Below, piece after piece: positions 48,801-60,671 of a stretch of DNA of 64,000 nt. The notes beneath the pieces were generated by a model. It was not told where the DNA came from. It did no database searches and worked only from the letters and a program-made list of their open reading frames with translations. Within the stretch, counting starts at the first letter, position 1. The number at the start of each line of letters is the position of its first letter. A program made the translations under genes and the position numbers. Location of the stretch: positions 124,001-188,000 of the forward strand of contig NZ_JBGCCU010000012.1 of assembly GCF_041261445.1 (NCBI RefSeq). The letters run 5' to 3'. Origin of the DNA: Catenulispora sp. EB89. GTDB taxonomy: Bacteria > Actinomycetota > Actinomycetes > Streptomycetales > Catenulisporaceae.

Positions 48801-51693
48801 GGCGGACCGGTCGCTGTTCGAACTGGACTGGATCGCGCCGCCGGCGCGGCCCACGGGCCAGGTCGCCACGGATTGGGCGCTGCTCGGCGCCGGCAGGTAT
48901 CGCGCCGACCTGGCCGGCGCGGATCCGGCTGACCCGGACTTGCTCGGTGCGGACCTGGCTGGTGCGGGCGTGCATGGTGCTGACTTGCTCGGTGCTGATC
49001 CGTTCGGTCTGGTCGCCGGATTGGCGGAGGCCGGGATCTCCCCGCAGAGCTATCCCGATCTCAGTGCTCTGTTGGCCGCAGGCCGGCCGTGCCCGAGCAT
49101 CGTCGTGCTGCCCGTCAGCTCGGCCGCCGACGCGGTCCTGCCCGACTCGGCCTTCGCCACGACCGCCGGTGTCCTGCGTGACGTCCAGGCCTGGCTCGCC
49201 GACGACCGCACCGCGGACTCCCGCCTGGTCGTCGTCACCGGCGACGCGGTCGCGGCCGCACCCGGCGACGGCGCCCCGGACCTGACCACCGCTCCGGTCT
49301 GGGGCCTGCTCCGCTCGGCGCAGACCGAGAACCCGGGCCGGATCGTCCTGGCCGACCTCGACGGCCCCGACGCCGTCGCCCCGCTGGTGCAGGCGCTGGC
49401 CGGCGACGAGCCGCAGCTCGCGATCCGGCGCGGCGTCGCCCTGATCCCGCGGCTGGCGCCGCTGGCCGCCTCGCGGCACGCGCTGACCGCGCCGCCCGGA
49501 GGCCGCTGGCGGCTGGAGCCGGACCCGTCCGGGGTGCTCGACGCCATGGCGCTCAAGCCGTTCCCGGCCGACCCCGAGCCGCTGGCTTCCGGCCAGGTCA
49601 GGGTGCGGATGCGCGCGGTCGGCATCGGCTTCCGCGACGTCATGGTGGCGCTCGGGATGGCCCCGGGCGGCGGCGACTTCATCGGCGGCGAGGGCGCGGG
49701 CGTCGTCCAGGCGGTCGGTCCCGACGTCGTCGGGATGAAGCCCGGCGACCCGGTCCTGGGCATGATCCCGGCGGCGTTCGCCACCGAGGCGGTGACCGAC
49801 TACCGCTGGCTCGCCCCGATGCCCGGGAGCTGGTCCTTCGAGCAGGCCGCCGCGATCCCCTCGGCGTTCCTTACCGCCTACTACGCCCTCGTCGAGACCG
49901 CCGCGCTGAGCGCCGGACAACGGGTCCTGATCCATGCCGGGACCGGCGGCGTCGGCATGGCGGCTGTCCAGATCGCCCGCCACCTCGGTGCCGAAGTCTT
50001 CGCCACGGCCGGCCCGGCCAAGCAGTACGTGCTCCGGGAGCTGGGCCTGGACGACGACCACATCGCGTCCTCGCGCGACGCGGCGTTCGCCGACCAGATG
50101 CTCGAAGCCACCGACGGCGCGGGCGTGGACGTGGTCCTCAACTCGCTGGTCGGCGAGCTCGTCGACGCCTCGCTGCGGCTGCTGCCCAAGGGCGGGCGGT
50201 TCATCGAGCTGGGCAAGACCGATGTGCGCAGCCCGGAGGACGTCGCCCAGGACTATCCCGGCGTGCTGTACGAGCAGATCGACCTGGTGCGTGACACCAC
50301 CCCGGCGGTGATGCGCTCGCTGCTCGACGACGTCGTCCCGCTGCTGGAGCAGGGCACGCTGTCCGAACTGCCGGTCCGCGACTGGGACGTCCGCGAAGCC
50401 CCCGAGGCCTTCCGCTACATGGCCCAGGCCCGGCACGTGGGCAAGCTGGTCCTGACGATCCCGCCGACCCCCGACCCCGAGGGCACGGTGCTGATCACCG
50501 GAGGCACCGGAACCCTCGGCGGCCTGGTCGCCAAGCACCTGGCCGGTCCGTGGGGGATGCGCAACATCGTCCTGGCGAGCCGCCGGGGTGCCGCGGCCGA
50601 GGGTGTCGCGGAGCTGACCGCGGAGCTCACCGAGCTCGGTGCGGACGTGCACGTCGCAGAGTGCGACGTCGCCGACCGCGCGGCCGTGGCCGGCCTGCTG
50701 GCCGACATCCCGGCCGAGCATCCGCTCACCGCGGTGGTCCACCTCGCGGGTGTCCTGGACGACGTGGTCTTCACCGCGCTCACCGAGGACCGGCTGGCCC
50801 GGGTGCTGCGTCCCAAGGTCGACGCCGCCGCGCATCTCCACGAGCTGACCGGCGACCTGCCGCTGGGCATGTTCGTCACCTTCTCCTCGGCGGCCGGCGT
50901 GATTGGCAACCCGGGGCAGGCCAACTACTCGGCCGCCAACGTCTTCCTCGACTCGCTCGCCGCTGCACGGCGCGACCGAGGGCAGGCCGGCACGTCGGTC
51001 GCCTGGGGTCTGTGGGCGCCGGACAGCGGGATGACCGGCAAGCTGGACGAGCAGGACCGGGAGCGGCTGGCCCGGGCCGGGGCGCAGGCCATGTCCGTGC
51101 CCGAGGCGCTGGCCATGCTCGACGAGGCGATCGAGTCCGGGCTGCCGATGGTGGTCGGCGCGCACATCGACCGGGGCGCGCTGCGCGCCCAGGCCGAGGC
51201 CGGCACGCTCCCGGCGGTGCTGAGCCGGCTGGTGCCGCGCGGCGGGCGTCAGAGCACTGAGACGAGTTCGGACCAGGCCGCCGGCGGGCTCACCGAACTG
51301 CTCGCCGGGCTGGCCCCGGCCGAGCGCCGCCAGGCGCTGGTGAACCTGGTCCGCAAGCACGCCGCGGCGGTGCTCGGGCACGGCTCGGTGGCCGCCGTCG
51401 ACGCCGAACGCGGCTTCCTGGACGTCGGCTTCGACTCCCTGACCGCCGTCGAGCTGCGCAACCGGCTCGCCGCCGCGACCGGCCTGCGGCTGCCCGCGAC
51501 GCTCATCTTCGACTGCCCGACCCCGACCGCGCTGGCCCAGCGCCTGGGCGAGCTGTCCGGCCCGGCCGACGAGGCGCTGGACGCCGCCGACGACGCCGGC
51601 GAGGACCAGCAGAGCCATGAAGACGAGATCGACGCCGTGGACGACATGGATCTCGGCGAACTCATCCGCGCCGTTCACAGCACCGAGGAGTAA
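36832..51693 (+). CDS. Type I PKS, three modules: KS-AT-ACP / KS-AT(remnant)-AT-KR(dead)-ACP / KS-AT-DH-ER-KR-ACP
   Basis: This is a 4953-residue protein. Module 1 has KS C173, AT S619 with YGFH (malonyl-like) and ACP S996. Module 2 has KS C1222 and then an AT remnant with GEGSG instead of GHSxG (about 1500-1725). A full AT follows (S1930, YASH at 2030-2033, methylmalonyl type). Its KR has a sound GGTGRLG but Phe (F2563) at the catalytic Tyr and Asp (D2567) at the Asn position; its ACP serine is S2734. Module 3 has KS C2970, AT S3423 with YASH, DH (H3730, D3903), ER (AGTGGVG at about 4370), KR (LDD, Y4699) and ACP S4869. There is no loading domain, so KS1 probably accepts the pyrrolyl-PCP. 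The C-terminal acidic helix should dock onto the next PKS, which starts 8 bases later. The start is the ATG after GAGGAA; the frame upstream is antisense to the PPTase. Confidence 0.95.
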   Translation: MVEPLTMNPADDAIAVVGLGCRFPGGVRSLDDFGAALTAGTGVFRGVPATRWDSGPDGSLGGFLDEIDRFDASYFGIAPREAGAMDPQQRLMLEVAWEAMSDSGRPADAWRGTRTAAFFGVFSHDYLTLHTKTLGLGGVGPHYGSGNEFSFVAGRLAYTFDLRGPMASLTTACSSSLLAVHLASQSLRSGESDVALAGGVSLMLTPELTAFMNQIGAISPTGRCRPFAADADGILRGDGCGVLVLKRLSDALADQDRVYAVLRASAANHDGRSLGITAPNGAAQAELLRTTLGAAGLGASDLDYVEAHGTGTPLGDQVELMALDEVYGRPRDADRPALYVGSNKAVFGHTDAAAGIAGLLKGLYVINARQVPAQPDPGRLTSAVAWNRGRMAVPIAPVSLDGLDRPVRIAVSSSGLSGTNVHIIAEGFAAAEVEPGGARSAGPYVLLASAFHEAGLTEQVAGMGTRAAADEDGLDDLLASAATRRTHERHRFAAVVTEPQELSAVLGEIEEAPDGVYVGEVDPDDAPETVFVYSGQGSQWAGMAADLYETSPVVRDVLDECDALIRRDVSWSLLDVLRTSDGRLELTDIVQPALLAVQTAVTGWLAESGVRPVAVVGHSVGEIAAAHAAGALSRADAVRLAVRRGLILQETAGRGAMLAVRADRAMAEALIAEAGLPVVVAAVNGPGAVVLSGPVKDVEAAAAVFEHRGLRCKALAGGYGFHSPVVAECGPRLRQALAELTALTPTVPMVSSVLPDESDVRFDAAYWERNLTDPVLLWPAVDRLLAGGDRAFLEIGPHPTLIRQLADAGRLRERRGPAVATLRRGEPGELSLRKTLAQLHVAGVGVDWTAITGRPGRYRTLPVPSWGGDSYWLPGVDLGDQGRDPATGQTGAIGTAAAASAPVRLSLVDSDGHVVGEVLAHPAAGVAPDDGGARATPTLTPAPAVVPASAAAPKAGAKSDRGVTQRVEAHVVAVLGLPAGQHLPRRRGLFDQGLDSLTAVELRDRLAAEFGMELPSTIVFEKPTIEALSAYFAEAGARDQTGVSSVASGEAPEESDDAVAIIGMACRLPGADSPEQFWSLLAEGRNAVRDLPTSRRADPIWAEAGAGVPTRGGYLDEIEGFDADFFRVSPREAKALDPQHRLLLEVAWEALQDGGQSAARLEGQAAGVYFGLNTADYQQLLTRDMAEVNHFFGTGTTFAAAVGHLSYFLGLTGPSIAVDTACSSSLTAVHLACQGLRQGDCGIAIVGGANVIVAPTVSVSMSAAGALAPDGRCKTFDAAADGYGRGEGAAALILKPLSAAKRDGDRVYAVIRGTAVNQDGASGGMTVPNASAQVDVIKQAVATAGWAPRDVDYVEAHGTGTPLGDPIEVRALAEALGPGRAADEAVLIGAAKANIGHLEAAAGVTGLLKVVLALHHGELPPHLMSSPSKEIDWDRLPVSVVTELRPWPRRDHPRRAGVSSFGFSGSNAHVVVEQAPEVEPEHETSGAPRRAPYVLMVTAGSEPALRQAAGRLAARLRATPDELDDIVYTSAYRRTWLGHRLAVTGTDAAGIVATLEAAARGQATPAGWMATVAEGVENTVGFRFGNEPPSAEARARLAELPEYASALNAVVARATELTAEPPTGAVDLLCHQVAATKVWAAVGLVPDTAVGEGSGRIAAAWAAGVLELDEALRLAAEGGAVDSWDSEADVFVDVLPQDADEVAAVAAELFASGAVPAPAPGSRRPVSLPAYPWQRRRFWYREFADTSGLPDVPWVLSAASATGLRARAAALRDHAARETDLNPQKVGSALAVLPGWAEHRAVVLAKESAGFGDGLTALTDGKSTANLIQGTVTDAAEIVLVFPGQGAQWPGMATELMAAEPAFAEQMRACDQALAEFTDWSLADVIAGAPGAASLDRVDVVQPTLFAMMVSLAELWRSRGVVPSAVVGHSQGEIAAAYIAGALSLRDAARVVALRSAELTRLSGQGGMASIALDAEAVTRLLEPFTGRVSVAAINGPSSVVVAGDVAALDELAAICDADGVRFRRVEVDYASHSPHVEQIRERLAHVLAGITPRRSTTPFYSSATGGLLDTAELGPEYWYRSLRERVRFQDAVSALLADGHDLFIEASPHPVLTPAVEETIEQLGSDARALGTLRRNDGGPGRLLTSLAEAYTRGADVDWQPAFAPDTAEATAIPDIAGHELDAWRYRIAWRPADGFTDGFADGHAAAEPAGTWLIVAPDNGPGAEAAQHVCAALAARTATAKLITLDPTREDRDGIAALLRNEAATEAAGVLSLLAMDERPHHEFPDAPAGTSGTLALIQALGYLEADIPLWLATTGAVAVHDGDLASPTQAQVWGLGRVVGLETPQRWGGLIDLPAELGPDALDRLCTVLGGALGDEDQAAIRDGDVHVRRLVRDPVADVPAARTWQPGGSVLITGGTGRLGRRLARWLAASGAEHVILTGRRGADAPGAAELEAEFIESGASVTFVACDVADRAAMADVLWAARAAGRPVRTVVHTAVVSERGPLTTATTAELANALHAKVHGAQVLDDLLGPDAEDTVDAFVLYSSVAGVWGASDHGVFAAADAHLEALALQRRGRGLAATSVAWGVWNPFGEADDDPELLAMLAGQAQRQGLPLLAPEQALRALRQVLDRDETSVVISDVEWDRFASLFTSTRPRPLLDEIPEARGGAGAGDGVDGATALGRLLSGVTESEREWAVLDVVRTEAAAVLGYDRASDVDPDRPFTDMGSDSVTAVEFRTRLNAATGMHLPASIAFDYPTATAVAEHLLELVLGELAGPAADAGDGGVGFVADDGEPIAIVGMACRYPGGVESPDELWRLLVEGRDAIGGLPENRDWDLAELFDADPDRSGTAYVREGGFLGDIADFDAQFFAISPREALAMDPRQRLLLETCWELFEHAGISAPSLKGSRTGVYIGGNPTDYASAAIQVPDWAEGYAATGTTGSVMSGRLSYVFGLEGPALTLDAACSSSLVALHLAAQALRSGECTMAVAGGAAVMASPKELTEFSRLGALAPDGRCKAFADAADGMALAEGVGLFLVERLSDARRNGHQVHAVIRGSAVNQDGASNGLTAPNGPSQRRVIQAALARAGVTASEVDVVEAHGTGTSLGDPIEAQALLETYGQGREANRPVLLGSIKSNIGHTQAAAGAAGVMKLVLSMRHGLVPATLHVDAPSAHVDWSSGAVRLAVEQQQWPETGRPRRAAVSAFGMSGTNTHVILEQAPALEEEPVRAPEAPTAPIPWPISAATSESLRRQAVKLRRLIADETADSAPSPRDIGWSLASSRAALQHRAVVLGADRDDYEGLLTALADGEPDAALVSGTARNKPRIAFVFPGQGSQWSGMAAELLDASPEFAESIRECEQALAPYTDWSLTDVLRRVDGAPGFERVDVVQPALFAVMVSLARLWQHYGVSPAAVVGHSQGEIAAAHVAGALSLEDAARIVALRAQAITRLTGSAGMASLHADEQQTTALLTPWRERVTIATVNSPTQVVVAGDTAALDELTDECERRGVRIRRIEVSYASHSPQVEPMHEDLLKQLAGITPQRSRIPFYSAVTGEPIDTTALDAEYWFRNLREPVLFTHATRKLLDNGFTTFIEASPHSVLTSAVTETAMAVEGLAEPLTVGSLRRDDGGLARFVASLAQAWVNGVDLDWAKLIPNGERVPLPTYAFDRQRFWRGQAPTAADPAALGVQASTHPLLGAAVELADSDSLVLTGRLSAGTRPWLADHGVTGARLLPATGFAELALRAGSQAQHPRVEELTLEAPLFLSDAEAVSIQLIVGPPSDPGRRPLAVYTRPEAGDGELSAPGSWTRHASAVLTADSLPAPARTTEWPPAGAEPVLQDPDAFYTKAETEGGYVYGPSFRGLRQAWQHGDDVYAEVSLPAGVRDEADRYGVHPALLDAAFQAMMLAPAMGQAEGASKMIRLPFSLTGVSLFAPGARDLRARISPVGPDTVTITATDENGDPVLVIERLVSRQVPAEKLAPAAAPADRSLFELDWIAPPARPTGQVATDWALLGAGRYRADLAGADPADPDLLGADLAGAGVHGADLLGADPFGLVAGLAEAGISPQSYPDLSALLAAGRPCPSIVVLPVSSAADAVLPDSAFATTAGVLRDVQAWLADDRTADSRLVVVTGDAVAAAPGDGAPDLTTAPVWGLLRSAQTENPGRIVLADLDGPDAVAPLVQALAGDEPQLAIRRGVALIPRLAPLAASRHALTAPPGGRWRLEPDPSGVLDAMALKPFPADPEPLASGQVRVRMRAVGIGFRDVMVALGMAPGGGDFIGGEGAGVVQAVGPDVVGMKPGDPVLGMIPAAFATEAVTDYRWLAPMPGSWSFEQAAAIPSAFLTAYYALVETAALSAGQRVLIHAGTGGVGMAAVQIARHLGAEVFATAGPAKQYVLRELGLDDDHIASSRDAAFADQMLEATDGAGVDVVLNSLVGELVDASLRLLPKGGRFIELGKTDVRSPEDVAQDYPGVLYEQIDLVRDTTPAVMRSLLDDVVPLLEQGTLSELPVRDWDVREAPEAFRYMAQARHVGKLVLTIPPTPDPEGTVLITGGTGTLGGLVAKHLAGPWGMRNIVLASRRGAAAEGVAELTAELTELGADVHVAECDVADRAAVAGLLADIPAEHPLTAVVHLAGVLDDVVFTALTEDRLARVLRPKVDAAAHLHELTGDLPLGMFVTFSSAAGVIGNPGQANYSAANVFLDSLAAARRDRGQAGTSVAWGLWAPDSGMTGKLDEQDRERLARAGAQAMSVPEALAMLDEAIESGLPMVVGAHIDRGALRAQAEAGTLPAVLSRLVPRGGRQSTETSSDQAAGGLTELLAGLAPAERRQALVNLVRKHAAAVLGHGSVAAVDAERGFLDVGFDSLTAVELRNRLAAATGLRLPATLIFDCPTPTALAQRLGELSGPADEALDAADDAGEDQQSHEDEIDAVDDMDLGELIRAVHSTEE
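48904..49008 (+). repeat. Seven tandem 15-bp units coding ADLxG-like pentapeptides inside the PKS DH-ER linker
   Basis: Seven consecutive in-frame 15-base units encode [30 protein letters not shown] and ADPFG (residues 4025-4059 of the PKS). This matches the A(D/N)LxG pattern of pentapeptide-repeat proteins. It sits in the structural pseudo-KR / DH-ER linker of module 3; the equivalent region of the next PKS does not have it. Confidence 0.7.
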
Positions 51694-51701
51694 AGGCTTC
51701 C

Positions 51702-54700
51702 ATGAGCGCATCGATCGAAGAAATCACCGGCGCCCTGCGGGAATCGGTGAAGGAGACCCGGCGGCTGCGCCGGCGCAACGACGAACTCGAGGCCAAACTC
51801 GGCGAGCCGGTCGCGATCGTCGGCATGGCGTGCCGCTATCCCGGCGGTGTGGCGTCCCCGGAGGAGCTGTGGCAGCTGGTGGCCGAGGGCCGCGACGCCA
51901 TCGACAGCTTTCCGCAGGACCGGGGATGGGACCTGACGGAGCTGTTCGACCCGGACCCCGACCACTCGGGCACCTCCTACGTCTCCGAGGGCGGATTCCT
52001 GCAGGGAGCCACGGAGTTCGACGCGGGGTTCTTCGGGATCTCTGCGCGTGAGGCGCTGTCCATGGAACCGCGGCAGAGACTGCTGTTGGAGACGTGCTGG
52101 GAGCTGTTCGAGGACGCCGGTGTCGACGCGGCGACCCTGAAGGGCAGCAAGACAGGGGTCTTCGTCGGCGCCGGTCCCTCGGACTACCCGACCGGCGTGG
52201 AAGGGTACGTCGTCACCGGCACCACGCCGAGCGTCGTCTCCGGGCGGCTGGCGTACGTGTTCGGGCTGGAGGGCGCGGCCGTCACCGTCGACACGGCGTG
52301 CTCGTCGTCGCTGGTGGCGCTGCACCAGGCCTGCCACGCGGTGCGGACCGGCGAGTGCACCATGGCGGTGGCCGGCGGCGCGGCGATGATGTCGAGCCCG
52401 AAGGTGTTCATCGAGTTCAGCCGGATGCGGGCGCTGGCCCCGGACGGCCGGTCCAAGGCGTTCGGCGCCGGCGCGGACGGGTTCGGGTTCGCCGAGGGCG
52501 TCGGCCTGGTGCTGGTCGAGACGCTGTCGCAGGCGCGGCGGCGCGGGCACGAAGTGCTGGCCGTCATCCGCGGGTCGGCGACGAACCAGGACGGCGCGTC
52601 CAGCGGGCTGACCGCGCCGAACGGCCCGTCGCAGCGCCGCGTGATCCAGGCGGCGCTGGCGAACGCCGGGGTCGCGGCCTCCGAGGTGGACGTGGTGGAG
52701 GCGCACGGGACCGGGACCGGGCTCGGCGACCCGCTCGAGGCGCAGGCGCTGCTGGAGACGTACGGCCAGGCGCACGCCGGGGTGGCGCCGATGCTGCTGG
52801 GCTCGGTGAAGTCGAACATCGGGCACACCCAGGCGGCGGCCGGCGTGGCCAGCGTGATCAAGCTGGTGCTGGCGATGCGGCACGGCGTGGTGCCGGCGAC
52901 GCTGCACGCGGACGAGCCGAGTCCGCACGTGGACTGGACGTCGGGCGCGATGCGGCTGGCGGTGCGGGCGCAGCAGTGGCCTGAGACGGGGCGGCCGCGC
53001 CGGGCCGGGGTGTCGTCGTTCGGCATCAGCGGGACGAACGCTCACCTGATCCTCGAACAGGCGCCTGAGCCGGAAGCACAAGAAGAGACTGCGCCGGAGT
53101 CGCAGCAGGTTGATACGGCGCCTGTCGATGGGCCGGTGCCGTGGGTGCTGTCCGGGCGGGGAGAGGCCGCGCTGCGTGCGCAGGCCGCGCAGTTGGCCGG
53201 ATTCCTTCAGGACCGTCCGGAGCTGGAGCCGCGCGACGTCGCGAGCGCGCTGATCCGGCGCTCGGCGCTGACCCACCGGGCTGTGGTTCTGGGTGCCGAC
53301 CGCGCCGAACTGCTTGCCGGGCTTCATGATCTGGCCGAGGAGCGGCCCGGCGCCGGACTGGTGCAGGGCCTGGCCCGCAACCGTCCCGGCGAGGCGGTGC
53401 TGGTGTTCCCCGGGCAGGGGACGCAGTGGCGGGGGATGGCGCTCGGGCTGCTCGACGCGTCGCCGGTCTTCCGCGACCGGATCGCCGAATGCGACGAGGC
53501 GGTGGCGGCGGTCACCGGCTGGTCGGTGCGCGACGTGCTGCGTGAGGCGCCCGGGGCTCCGGACCTGGAGCGGGTGGACGTGGTCCAGCCGGTGCTGTTC
53601 GCGGTCATGGTGTCGCTGGCCGAGCTGTGGCGGGAGGCGGGCATCGTGCCCGCCGCCGTGGTCGGGCATTCGCAGGGGGAGATCGCCGCCGCGTGCGTGG
53701 CCGGGGCTCTCTCGCTGCGGGACGCGGCGCGCGTGGTCTGCTTGCGCAGCCGGGCGTTGGGGTCGCTGTCCGGGCGGGGTGCGATGGCGTCGTTGGGCGT
53801 GGCGCCCGAGGCGGCCGAGGCGTTGCTCGCGCGGTGGACCGGCAAGGTGTCGATCGCGGTGGTGAACGGGCCAGGATCGGTCGTCGTGTCCGGCGATGTC
53901 GACGCGATCGAGGAGCTGGTCGCCGAGTATCAGGACTCCGATATCAGGGTTCGGCGTCTTCCGGTCGACTACGCCTCGCATTCCTCGCACGTCGAGCGGA
54001 TCCGCGAGGAACTGCTGGCGCAGCTGAAGGGCATCGACGCCGTCGCTTCGCAGATCCCCTTCTACTCGGCGGTCACCGGTACGCAGCTGGACACCGCCGG
54101 GCTCGACGCGGACTACTGGTACCGCAACCTGCGTGAGCCGGTGCGGTTCGACGAGGTGACTCGGACTCTGCTCGACCGGGGCTATGGGCTGTTCGTGGAG
54201 GCGAGCCCGCATCCGGTGCTGACGGTGGCGTTGCAGGAGTCGATCGAGCAGGCGCAGGCTGCCGCGATCGCCGTCGGCACACTGCACCGCGATCGTGGCG
54301 GCCGGGACGACTTCCTCGGCTCGGTCGCGCAGGCTTGGGCCGGCGGCGTGCCGGTCGCGTGGCGGAAGCTGCTCGGCCCGGAGCCGGAGCGCTTCGTCAG
54401 CCTGCCGACGTACGCCTTCCAGCGGAAGCGTTACTGGCAGGAGCCCAAGGCGCCGTCGGGCGATGCGCTCGGCAGGGCGGGGCTGCGTGCCGGAGCGCAT
54501 CCGCTGCTCGGCGCGGCGGTCGACGTCGCGGGCAGCGAGGCCGTGGTGCTGACCGGCCGCCTCGCGCTGCACGGGCAGCGCTGGCTGGCCGACCACCAGG
54601 TCGCGGGCCAGGCGCTGCTGCCCGGGACGGCGTTCGTCGAGCTGGCGTTGCGGGCCGCTTCGGAGGCCGGGTGTCAGGGGATTGAAGAGCTGACGCTGCA

Positions 54701-57700
54701 GGCGCCGCTCGTCCTGCCGTCGGCGGGGGCGGTCCAGCTTCAGGTCGTCGCCGGAACGCCGGACCAGCTCGGCAGGCGCCCGGTGACGGTGTATTCGAGG
54801 CCTGAGGAAGCCTCGCTCGACGGCGAGTGGACGGCACACGCTGTCGGCGACCTCGCCGGCACGACCGGTGCTTCCGAGGAGGATTTCGGCGACTTCGTGA
54901 TCTGGCCGCCGGCCGGCGCCGAACCGCTGCCCACGGACCAGATCTACGCGGGATTCGCAGAGCACGGATACGGCTTCGGCCCGAGCTTCCAGCTGATCGG
55001 CAAGGCCTGGCGCCTCGGCGACGACGTCTACGCCGAGGTCGCCCTGCCCTCCGACCTGCGCGGCGACGCCGAGCGGTTCGGCGTCCACCCGGCGCTGCTG
55101 GACGCGGCCGCGCAGGTGGCCGGGCTGGCCGTGCCGGGGGAGGGGATGGTGCTGCCGTTCGTGTTCGGCGACGTGGCGCTCGCCGCGCCCGGCGCGACCG
55201 ACCTGCGGGTCCGGATCCGGCGCATTGGCCCGGACCGCGTGGCGCTGGCCGCCGCGGACCTCGGCGGACGGCCGGTGGTGTCGGTGGCGGCGATCGTGGT
55301 GCGGCCGGCTTCGTCCTGGCAGCAGCGGGCCGCGACCTCGACCGCGTTGCGGGACGCGTTGTTCCGGCTCACGTGGGTGCCTGTTGCTCCGGCACAGGCA
55401 GCCCCGCAGAGCTTGGCGGTGCTCGGCACAGATGGGACCGAGACCATCGATCAGCTCAGCGGCTCCGGCGCCGCGGTGACCGCCTACCGCGACCTGACCG
55501 AGCTGCGAGCGGCGATTGAGGCCGGAGCACCGGCGCCGGACCTGGTGCTGTGGTCGGTGCCTGCTCGGCAAGGCGGGACCGGTGCTGACGATCTGGCGGC
55601 AGGCGCTCGCTTTTCTACCGCGGCCGCGCTGGAGGTCGCTCAGCAGTGGCTGGCCGGGGATGTTTTCGGCACCGGGCGGCTGGTCATCCGAACGCAGGGT
55701 GCTGTCGAGGCCGGAGCTGAAGCGCCGAACCTGGCCGCTGCCGCCGTCTGGGGCCTGATCCGCACCGCGCAGACCGAGCACCCGGGCCGATTCGTCCTGG
55801 CCGACGACGACGGCTCGGCCGATTGGCCGGCCCTCGCGGCGTCCGACGAACCCCAGGTGGCCATCCGCTCCGGGCAACTGCTCGCCCCGCGCCTGGCCGA
55901 CGCCGAGAGCGGCGAACGTCTGCTGCCCCCGGCGCGCGCCGCGTCCTGGCGCCTGGAAGCCACCGATGCCCGGACGCTGGAGGGCCTGGCACTGGCCGAG
56001 TGCCCGGCGCTCGACGCTCCGCTGGCCTCGGGCGAGGTGCGGGTCGCCGTGCGCGCCGCCGCGCTGAACTTCCGGGACGTGGTCACCGCGCTGGGCATGA
56101 TCCCCGGCGAGACGGAGCTCGGCAGCGAGGGCGCGGGGGTGGTCACCGCGGTCGGTGCGGACGTGACCGACCTGGCGCCCGGAGACCGGGTCCTGGGCTT
56201 CTGGACCAACGCGTTCAGCCCGGTGGCCGTGACCGACCACCGGCTGCTCGCCAAGATCCCCGAGGGCTGGTCCTTCGAGCAGGCCGCGTCGATGCCGGTG
56301 GCGTTCCTCACCGCGTACTACGGGCTCTTCGACCTCGGCGGTCTGACGGCCGGGCAGTCGGCGCTGATCCACGCCGGGGCCGGTGGCGTCGGTTCGGCGG
56401 CGGTCCAGCTCGCGCGGCACCGCGGCGCGCAGGTGTTCGCGACCGCGAGCGAGCGCAAGTGGCCGGTGCTGCGCGACGCGGGGCTCGACGACGCGCACAT
56501 CGCGTCCAGCCGGACGCTCGACTTCGAGCGGCGGTTCGGCGAGGCGACGGCCGGAGGCGGCGTCGACGTGGTGCTGAACTCGCTGGCCGGGGACTTCGTC
56601 GACGCCTCGCTGCGGCTGGTGAAGGCGGGCGGGCACTTCATCGAGATGGGGAAGACGGACATCCGTTCCGCCGCCGACGTCGCGGCGGCCCGTCCCGGCG
56701 TCGACTATCAGGCGTTCGACCTGCGGCAGGCCGGACCGGACCGGGTCCGCGAGATGCTGGTCGAGGTTCTGGAGCTGTTCCGCGCCGGCGCGCTGACGTT
56801 GCCGACGGTGACCACCTGGGACGTGCGCGACGCGGTCGCGGCGTTCCGGTACATGAGCCAGGCGCGGCACGTCGGCAAGATCGTGCTGACCATTCCGGCG
56901 GCGCCGGACCCGGAGGGGACGGTGCTCGTCACCGGCGGCACCGGCACGCTCGGCGGCGTCGTCGCACGGCATCTCGCCGAGCGGGGCGCGCGGCATCTGA
57001 TGCTGCTGAGCCGGCGCGGGCTCGAGGCGTCCGGCGCGCAGGAGCTGCGGGCCGAGCTGGCCGAGTTGGGGGCCGAGGCGCAGATCGTGGCCTGCGACGT
57101 CGCGGACCGCGCGGACCTGGCGCGGGCGCTGGCGGCGGTCCCGGCTGCTCATCCGCTGACCGCGGTGGTGCACGCCGCCGGTGTCCTGGACGACGGGATC
57201 CTGTCTTCTCTCACACCGGAGAAGATCGACGCGGTCATGCGGCCGAAGGTCGACGCGGCGCTGCACCTGCACGAGCTCACCGCGCAGGCCGACCTCGCCG
57301 AGTTCGTGCTCTTCTCCTCCGGCGCCGGGCTGACCGGCGCTCCCGGGCAGGGCAACTACGCGGCGGCGAACGTCTTCCTCGACGCGCTCGCCGGGCGCCG
57401 GCGGGCCATGGGGCTGCCGGGGACGTCGATCGCGTGGGGGCTGTGGGCGCAGACCAGCGAGCTGACCGCGGACATGACGGGCTCGCACCGCGCGCGCGTC
57501 GGCGGATACTTCGGCGCACTGTCCACCGAACAGGCGCTGGCACTGTTCGACGCCGCACGCGGCAGCGCCGAACCGGTCCTGCTGGCGGCCCCCGTCCGCG
57601 CGGCCCGGCTCCGCTCGCTGGCGCGCGAGGGCTCGCTCCCGGCGCTGTGGAGCGGGCTGGTCACCGTGCCGACCGCCCGAACACACTCAGCGTCCGCCGA

Positions 57701-58238
57701 CCCCGCCGCGGACCTGGCGCGCCGCCTGTCCTCGCTGAGCGAGCCCGACCAGCAGGAGTTCCTGCTGAACCTGGTCCGCTCGCACGCCGCCGCCGCACTC
57801 GGAGGCGGCGAGGCAGCGGCGATGGACGCCGACAGCCCGTTCCGCGACTTCGGCTTCGACTCCCTGACCGCGGTCGACCTCCGCAACAGGCTGTCAGGCG
57901 CGACCGGCTGCCGCCTCCCGGCGACGGTGGTCTTCGACCACCCCACGCCGTCGGAGCTCGCGGCCCACGTACGCACCAAGATCGTCCCCGAGGCGGCGGC
58001 CCCCACATCAGCACCGGTACTCGACGACATCGAGAACCTCGAGAAGACCCTCCTGCGCCTCCGCGACGAGCCGGAACTCCGCGACGGAGTCACCCGCCGC
58101 CTGCAGACCCTCCTCAGCCGCTGGAACGAAGCCCAACCGGCGAGCGCGGACCTGCCCGGCGCGGAGATAGCCGTCGACTCCGCGACGGACGACGAGCTCT
58201 TCGCCCTGATCGACGGAGGCGTCACCGGCACCGAGTGA
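51702..58238 (+). CDS. Type I PKS, one fully reducing module KS-AT-DH-ER-KR-ACP
   Basis: This 2178-residue protein starts with a coiled-coil docking helix ([20 protein letters not shown]). KS has C200; AT has S657 and YASH at 757-760 (methylmalonyl type). DH has H965 in [11 protein letters not shown] and D1134, ER has HAGAGGVG at about 1557, KR has LDD and Y1886, and ACP has S2054 in GFDSLTAV. All reductive domains look active, so it should add a methyl-branched, fully saturated unit. There is no thioesterase; the C-terminus has a helical docking tail ending in [12 protein letters not shown], so the chain goes on to another protein, most simply the AT-less PKS encoded on the minus strand. It lies 8 bases after the previous PKS gene and is followed by a strong terminator. 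Confidence 0.95.
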   Translation: MSASIEEITGALRESVKETRRLRRRNDELEAKLGEPVAIVGMACRYPGGVASPEELWQLVAEGRDAIDSFPQDRGWDLTELFDPDPDHSGTSYVSEGGFLQGATEFDAGFFGISAREALSMEPRQRLLLETCWELFEDAGVDAATLKGSKTGVFVGAGPSDYPTGVEGYVVTGTTPSVVSGRLAYVFGLEGAAVTVDTACSSSLVALHQACHAVRTGECTMAVAGGAAMMSSPKVFIEFSRMRALAPDGRSKAFGAGADGFGFAEGVGLVLVETLSQARRRGHEVLAVIRGSATNQDGASSGLTAPNGPSQRRVIQAALANAGVAASEVDVVEAHGTGTGLGDPLEAQALLETYGQAHAGVAPMLLGSVKSNIGHTQAAAGVASVIKLVLAMRHGVVPATLHADEPSPHVDWTSGAMRLAVRAQQWPETGRPRRAGVSSFGISGTNAHLILEQAPEPEAQEETAPESQQVDTAPVDGPVPWVLSGRGEAALRAQAAQLAGFLQDRPELEPRDVASALIRRSALTHRAVVLGADRAELLAGLHDLAEERPGAGLVQGLARNRPGEAVLVFPGQGTQWRGMALGLLDASPVFRDRIAECDEAVAAVTGWSVRDVLREAPGAPDLERVDVVQPVLFAVMVSLAELWREAGIVPAAVVGHSQGEIAAACVAGALSLRDAARVVCLRSRALGSLSGRGAMASLGVAPEAAEALLARWTGKVSIAVVNGPGSVVVSGDVDAIEELVAEYQDSDIRVRRLPVDYASHSSHVERIREELLAQLKGIDAVASQIPFYSAVTGTQLDTAGLDADYWYRNLREPVRFDEVTRTLLDRGYGLFVEASPHPVLTVALQESIEQAQAAAIAVGTLHRDRGGRDDFLGSVAQAWAGGVPVAWRKLLGPEPERFVSLPTYAFQRKRYWQEPKAPSGDALGRAGLRAGAHPLLGAAVDVAGSEAVVLTGRLALHGQRWLADHQVAGQALLPGTAFVELALRAASEAGCQGIEELTLQAPLVLPSAGAVQLQVVAGTPDQLGRRPVTVYSRPEEASLDGEWTAHAVGDLAGTTGASEEDFGDFVIWPPAGAEPLPTDQIYAGFAEHGYGFGPSFQLIGKAWRLGDDVYAEVALPSDLRGDAERFGVHPALLDAAAQVAGLAVPGEGMVLPFVFGDVALAAPGATDLRVRIRRIGPDRVALAAADLGGRPVVSVAAIVVRPASSWQQRAATSTALRDALFRLTWVPVAPAQAAPQSLAVLGTDGTETIDQLSGSGAAVTAYRDLTELRAAIEAGAPAPDLVLWSVPARQGGTGADDLAAGARFSTAAALEVAQQWLAGDVFGTGRLVIRTQGAVEAGAEAPNLAAAAVWGLIRTAQTEHPGRFVLADDDGSADWPALAASDEPQVAIRSGQLLAPRLADAESGERLLPPARAASWRLEATDARTLEGLALAECPALDAPLASGEVRVAVRAAALNFRDVVTALGMIPGETELGSEGAGVVTAVGADVTDLAPGDRVLGFWTNAFSPVAVTDHRLLAKIPEGWSFEQAASMPVAFLTAYYGLFDLGGLTAGQSALIHAGAGGVGSAAVQLARHRGAQVFATASERKWPVLRDAGLDDAHIASSRTLDFERRFGEATAGGGVDVVLNSLAGDFVDASLRLVKAGGHFIEMGKTDIRSAADVAAARPGVDYQAFDLRQAGPDRVREMLVEVLELFRAGALTLPTVTTWDVRDAVAAFRYMSQARHVGKIVLTIPAAPDPEGTVLVTGGTGTLGGVVARHLAERGARHLMLLSRRGLEASGAQELRAELAELGAEAQIVACDVADRADLARALAAVPAAHPLTAVVHAAGVLDDGILSSLTPEKIDAVMRPKVDAALHLHELTAQADLAEFVLFSSGAGLTGAPGQGNYAAANVFLDALAGRRRAMGLPGTSIAWGLWAQTSELTADMTGSHRARVGGYFGALSTEQALALFDAARGSAEPVLLAAPVRAARLRSLAREGSLPALWSGLVTVPTARTHSASADPAADLARRLSSLSEPDQQEFLLNLVRSHAAAALGGGEAAAMDADSPFRDFGFDSLTAVDLRNRLSGATGCRLPATVVFDHPTPSELAAHVRTKIVPEAAAPTSAPVLDDIENLEKTLLRLRDEPELRDGVTRRLQTLLSRWNEAQPASADLPGAEIAVDSATDDELFALIDGGVTGTE

Positions 58239-58260
58239 CCCGACGCCCCGGCCACACAGA

Positions 58261-58311
58261 CGACACACCGGGTCGGCGCGCAGCTGGGATGCGCGCCGGC
58301 CCGGTGTGTCG
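58261..58311 (+). terminator. Large hairpin terminator after the PKS genes
   Basis: A 22-bp stem (58261-58282 with 58290-58311) with a single G-U wobble and a 7-base loop starts 23 bases after the PKS stop; GTGTTTCG follows. The rest of the gap up to 58593 contains only short open frames without coding support. Confidence 0.8.
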
Positions 58312-58593
58312 CGTGTTTCGGGTAGGTCGGGTGACGGCTGGCGTCGCGCGGACAGTGCCAGACTCGCGGCCCTGGCTGATGCCCCGGCTCGGGCGCAGGC
58401 GATCGGCGGCGGCGGATGGGGATGTGGCCCCGGCCCGGTGCGCTTGTGCGGCCTGAACGGTGGTGCTGTGCAGGTGGCGCGCGAGGCTTGCTGGCTTGGC
58501 TGATGCGGCGGCGGCCGATGATGTTCTGGCGCCGGTCCGGTTGTTCGTGCGGCCGGGCAGGTTAGCGCCGATCGAGCATTTCCGAGCCCTGCG

Positions 58594-59220
58594 TCAGCTC
58601 GCCCTCGCAGCCGCCGCACCGCAAACCCGCAGCGTGCTCTCCAAACACAGCGACTGAGCCTCCTGCGCGCTCAGCTGCCCGCCCGCGACCTGCGCCGCCG
58701 CCGTGTGGTGCAGTCCCAGGACGGCGGCGGCGAGCCAGGTCGCGGGGAGCGCGGCGTCGAACTCGCCGCCTTCCTGTCCGCGCTGGATGATCCGCTCCAG
58801 CCTCGGGGGCACGACGTCGTGCGGGTCGTCGCTGGTCGGGCGGGGGACCGAGGATGCGGCGCCGGTGAGCAGCAGCGGGTACCGGTGCATGAATTCCCAG
58901 CCTGCGGCGAGGAAGCGGGCCAGTGCCTCGGCCGGTGGGGCCGTGTCCAGGTCCGCGTCGTCGAGGAGAGCCGCGTATTCGGCGGCTGCGGTTTGTACGA
59001 CGGTCGCCAGCAGGGCGTCGCGCGAGGGGAAGTGTGCGTAGACGGTCTGGCGGGTGACGCCTGCCGTGGCGGCGATCTCCTCCATGCCGGCGTCGGGCTG
59101 GCGGCCGAGGACGACGCGGGCCGCGGTGAGGATGGCGTCGATGTTCTGCCGGGCGTCGGCTCGGCGGCGCCGGGTCGGCGTGCCGGTGGCGGTGCTGGTG
59201 GTGTCGCGCAGATCGGCCAT
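58594..59220 (-). CDS. TetR-family transcriptional regulator
   Basis: This 208-residue regulator has a TetR helix-turn-helix at about 26-75 (MEEIAATAGVTRQTVYAHFPSRDALL) followed by a variable ligand-binding domain. It is divergent from the ABC exporter operon, the classic arrangement of a drug-responsive repressor that controls its neighbour exporter. The intergenic repeats described below are its likely operator. The ATG at 59220 (MADLRDT) is preferred; the longer frame to 59325 would run through the operator and past the exporter's own start codon, and has no sensible domain. Confidence 0.9.
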   Translation of the reverse strand: MADLRDTTSTATGTPTRRRRADARQNIDAILTAARVVLGRQPDAGMEEIAATAGVTRQTVYAHFPSRDALLATVVQTAAAEYAALLDDADLDTAPPAEALARFLAAGWEFMHRYPLLLTGAASSVPRPTSDDPHDVVPPRLERIIQRGQEGGEFDAALPATWLAAAVLGLHHTAAAQVAGGQLSAQEAQSLCLESTLRVCGAAAARAS

Positions 59221-59243
59221 CTTCAGAAGGGTATCCCGCGGCC

Positions 59244-59304
59244 ATAACTTTGACAACTTGTCAGAGATAGGCGTGAGATAACCTTGACAGCGCGTAAGAG
59301 ATAG
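59244..59304. promoter_or_regulatory. Direct-repeat operator between tetR and the ABC exporter genes
   Basis: Two copies of a 27-bp element start at 59244 and 59278 (34-bp offset), both running ATAAC, TTGACA, a variable core, then AGAGATAG. The first copy contains a perfect palindrome TGACAACTTGTCA (59251-59263). On the minus strand TTGTCA with a 17-base spacer and TACCCT could be the tetR promoter, so a repressor bound here would block both directions. Confidence 0.6.
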
Positions 59305-59318
59305 AGAACGCTGGCAGC

Positions 59319-60671
59319 ATGCCAACGAAGAACGCTGACGAGGGTCGTCCGGCGATCGAGATGCGTGGCCTGGTCAAGGCCTACGGCGAGAAGCGCGCGC
59401 TGGACGGCATCGATCTCGCGATCCCCGCGGGCCAGGTGTTCGGCTTCCTCGGTCCCAACGGGGCCGGCAAGACCACCACGATCCGCATCCTCGCCACCCT
59501 GACCCGCCCGACCGGCGGCAGCGCCCGGGTTCTGGGCCACGACGTGGCCACCGAGGCCGACGCCATCCGGGCCCGCATCTCGGTCACCGGCCAGTTCGCC
59601 TCGCTGGACGAGGACCTGACCGGGTCCGAGAACCTGCTGATCCTCGGCCGGCTCCAGGGCCTGTCCCGGGCCGCCGGCCGAGCGCGGGCCGACGACCTGC
59701 TGGACGCGTTCGACCTGACCGCGGCGGCCGGCCGCCCGGTGCGCGGCTACTCCGGCGGGATGCGCCGCCGGCTCGACATCGCCGCGAGCCTGATCGTCAC
59801 GCCCGACCTGCTGTTCCTCGACGAGCCCACCACCGGGCTGGACCCGCGCAGCCGCAACCAGGTCTGGGAGCTGGTCCGCCGGATCGCCGCCGCCGGGACC
59901 ACGGTCCTGCTGACGACTCAGTACCTTGAGGAAGCCGACCAGCTCGCCGAGCAGATCGCGATCATCGACCAGGGCCGGATCGTGGCCCAGGGCACGGCGA
60001 CGCAGCTCAAGGCGCGCGTCGGCTCCGGCGCGCTGCACCTGCGGCTCCTGGACGGCGGCCAGCGCGCGCTGGCGCAGAAGATCCTGACCCGGGCGCTGGG
60101 CGCGGCGGTCCACCTCGAAGCCGACCCGCTGGCCCTGTCCACCCTGCTGGGCACGCCGGCCGACCCCACCGACGCCAACCGGCTGGTCGGGCAGGCGCTG
60201 GTCCGGCTCGCCGAGGCCGGGGTCGCGGTCGCGGACTTCGCGCTCGGCCAGCCGAGCCTCGACGAAGTCTTCCTCACGCTGACCGGCCACACCACCGGCC
60301 ACCCCGACGGCCCGGGCACCGACTCGGCCGCTGATTCGGCCACCGGCTCGACCGCTGATTCGGCTACCGGCCCGGTTACCGGCTCGGCTACCGGCCCGGC
60401 CACTGATTTGGCGACTGATTCGGCCACTGATTCGGCCACCGACTCGACCGCTGACTCGGCCACCGACTCGGCCACTGCTCCGGGCGCCGGCTCGGCCACC
60501 GACTCGGCTACCGGCTCGGATGCCGGCGCGGCCACCAACTCGGCCACTGCTCCGGGCGCCAGCCCGGCCACCGACCTGACTACCGCCCCCACCCCCGCGG
60601 CCGGCCCGGTTCCCCCGGCCGGGCCGGCCGCACCCGCGACCCCCGCCAACCGTGAGGACGTGAACGCGTGA
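59319..60671 (+). CDS. ABC transporter ATP-binding protein, DrrA-like, with long repetitive C-terminal tail
   Basis: This 450-residue ATPase has Walker [11 protein letters not shown], signature [10 protein letters not shown] and Walker [14 protein letters not shown], closest in style to daunorubicin-resistance DrrA exporters. The ordinary protein ends near residue 325 ([11 protein letters not shown]). About 115 further residues are a low-complexity tail of DSATDSAT-like units and then a Pro/Ala stretch, which DrrA homologues normally lack. It is coupled by GTGA to the permease gene and pairs with it to export a hydrophobic product, probably as self-resistance. The ATG lies directly after the operator, so the mRNA leader must be very short. 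Confidence 0.92.
   Translation: MPTKNADEGRPAIEMRGLVKAYGEKRALDGIDLAIPAGQVFGFLGPNGAGKTTTIRILATLTRPTGGSARVLGHDVATEADAIRARISVTGQFASLDEDLTGSENLLILGRLQGLSRAAGRARADDLLDAFDLTAAAGRPVRGYSGGMRRRLDIAASLIVTPDLLFLDEPTTGLDPRSRNQVWELVRRIAAAGTTVLLTTQYLEEADQLAEQIAIIDQGRIVAQGTATQLKARVGSGALHLRLLDGGQRALAQKILTRALGAAVHLEADPLALSTLLGTPADPTDANRLVGQALVRLAEAGVAVADFALGQPSLDEVFLTLTGHTTGHPDGPGTDSAADSATGSTADSATGPVTGSATGPATDLATDSATDSATDSTADSATDSATAPGAGSATDSATGSDAGAATNSATAPGASPATDLTTAPTPAAGPVPPAGPAAPATPANREDVNA
60320..60545 (+). repeat. Degenerate 12-bp repeats coding D-S-A-T units in the ABC ATPase tail
   Basis: Variants of a GACTCGGCCACC / GATTCGGCTACC unit are repeated about eighteen times, coding (D/G)-(S/P)-A-(T/D). The region is prone to slippage, so its length may differ between strains or be misassembled. 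Confidence 0.75.

Noticed and set aside
36769-57686. Very long minus-strand open frames opposite the PKS genes (36769-44538, 44914-51711, 51675-57686)
   Set aside because: Arg/Gly/His/Gln-rich, no recognisable motif, and the plus strand codes clear PKS domains throughout.
58306-58657. Short plus-strand frames between the PKS terminator and tetR
   Set aside because: No ribosome-binding site, no homology and low-complexity composition; one overlaps tetR.
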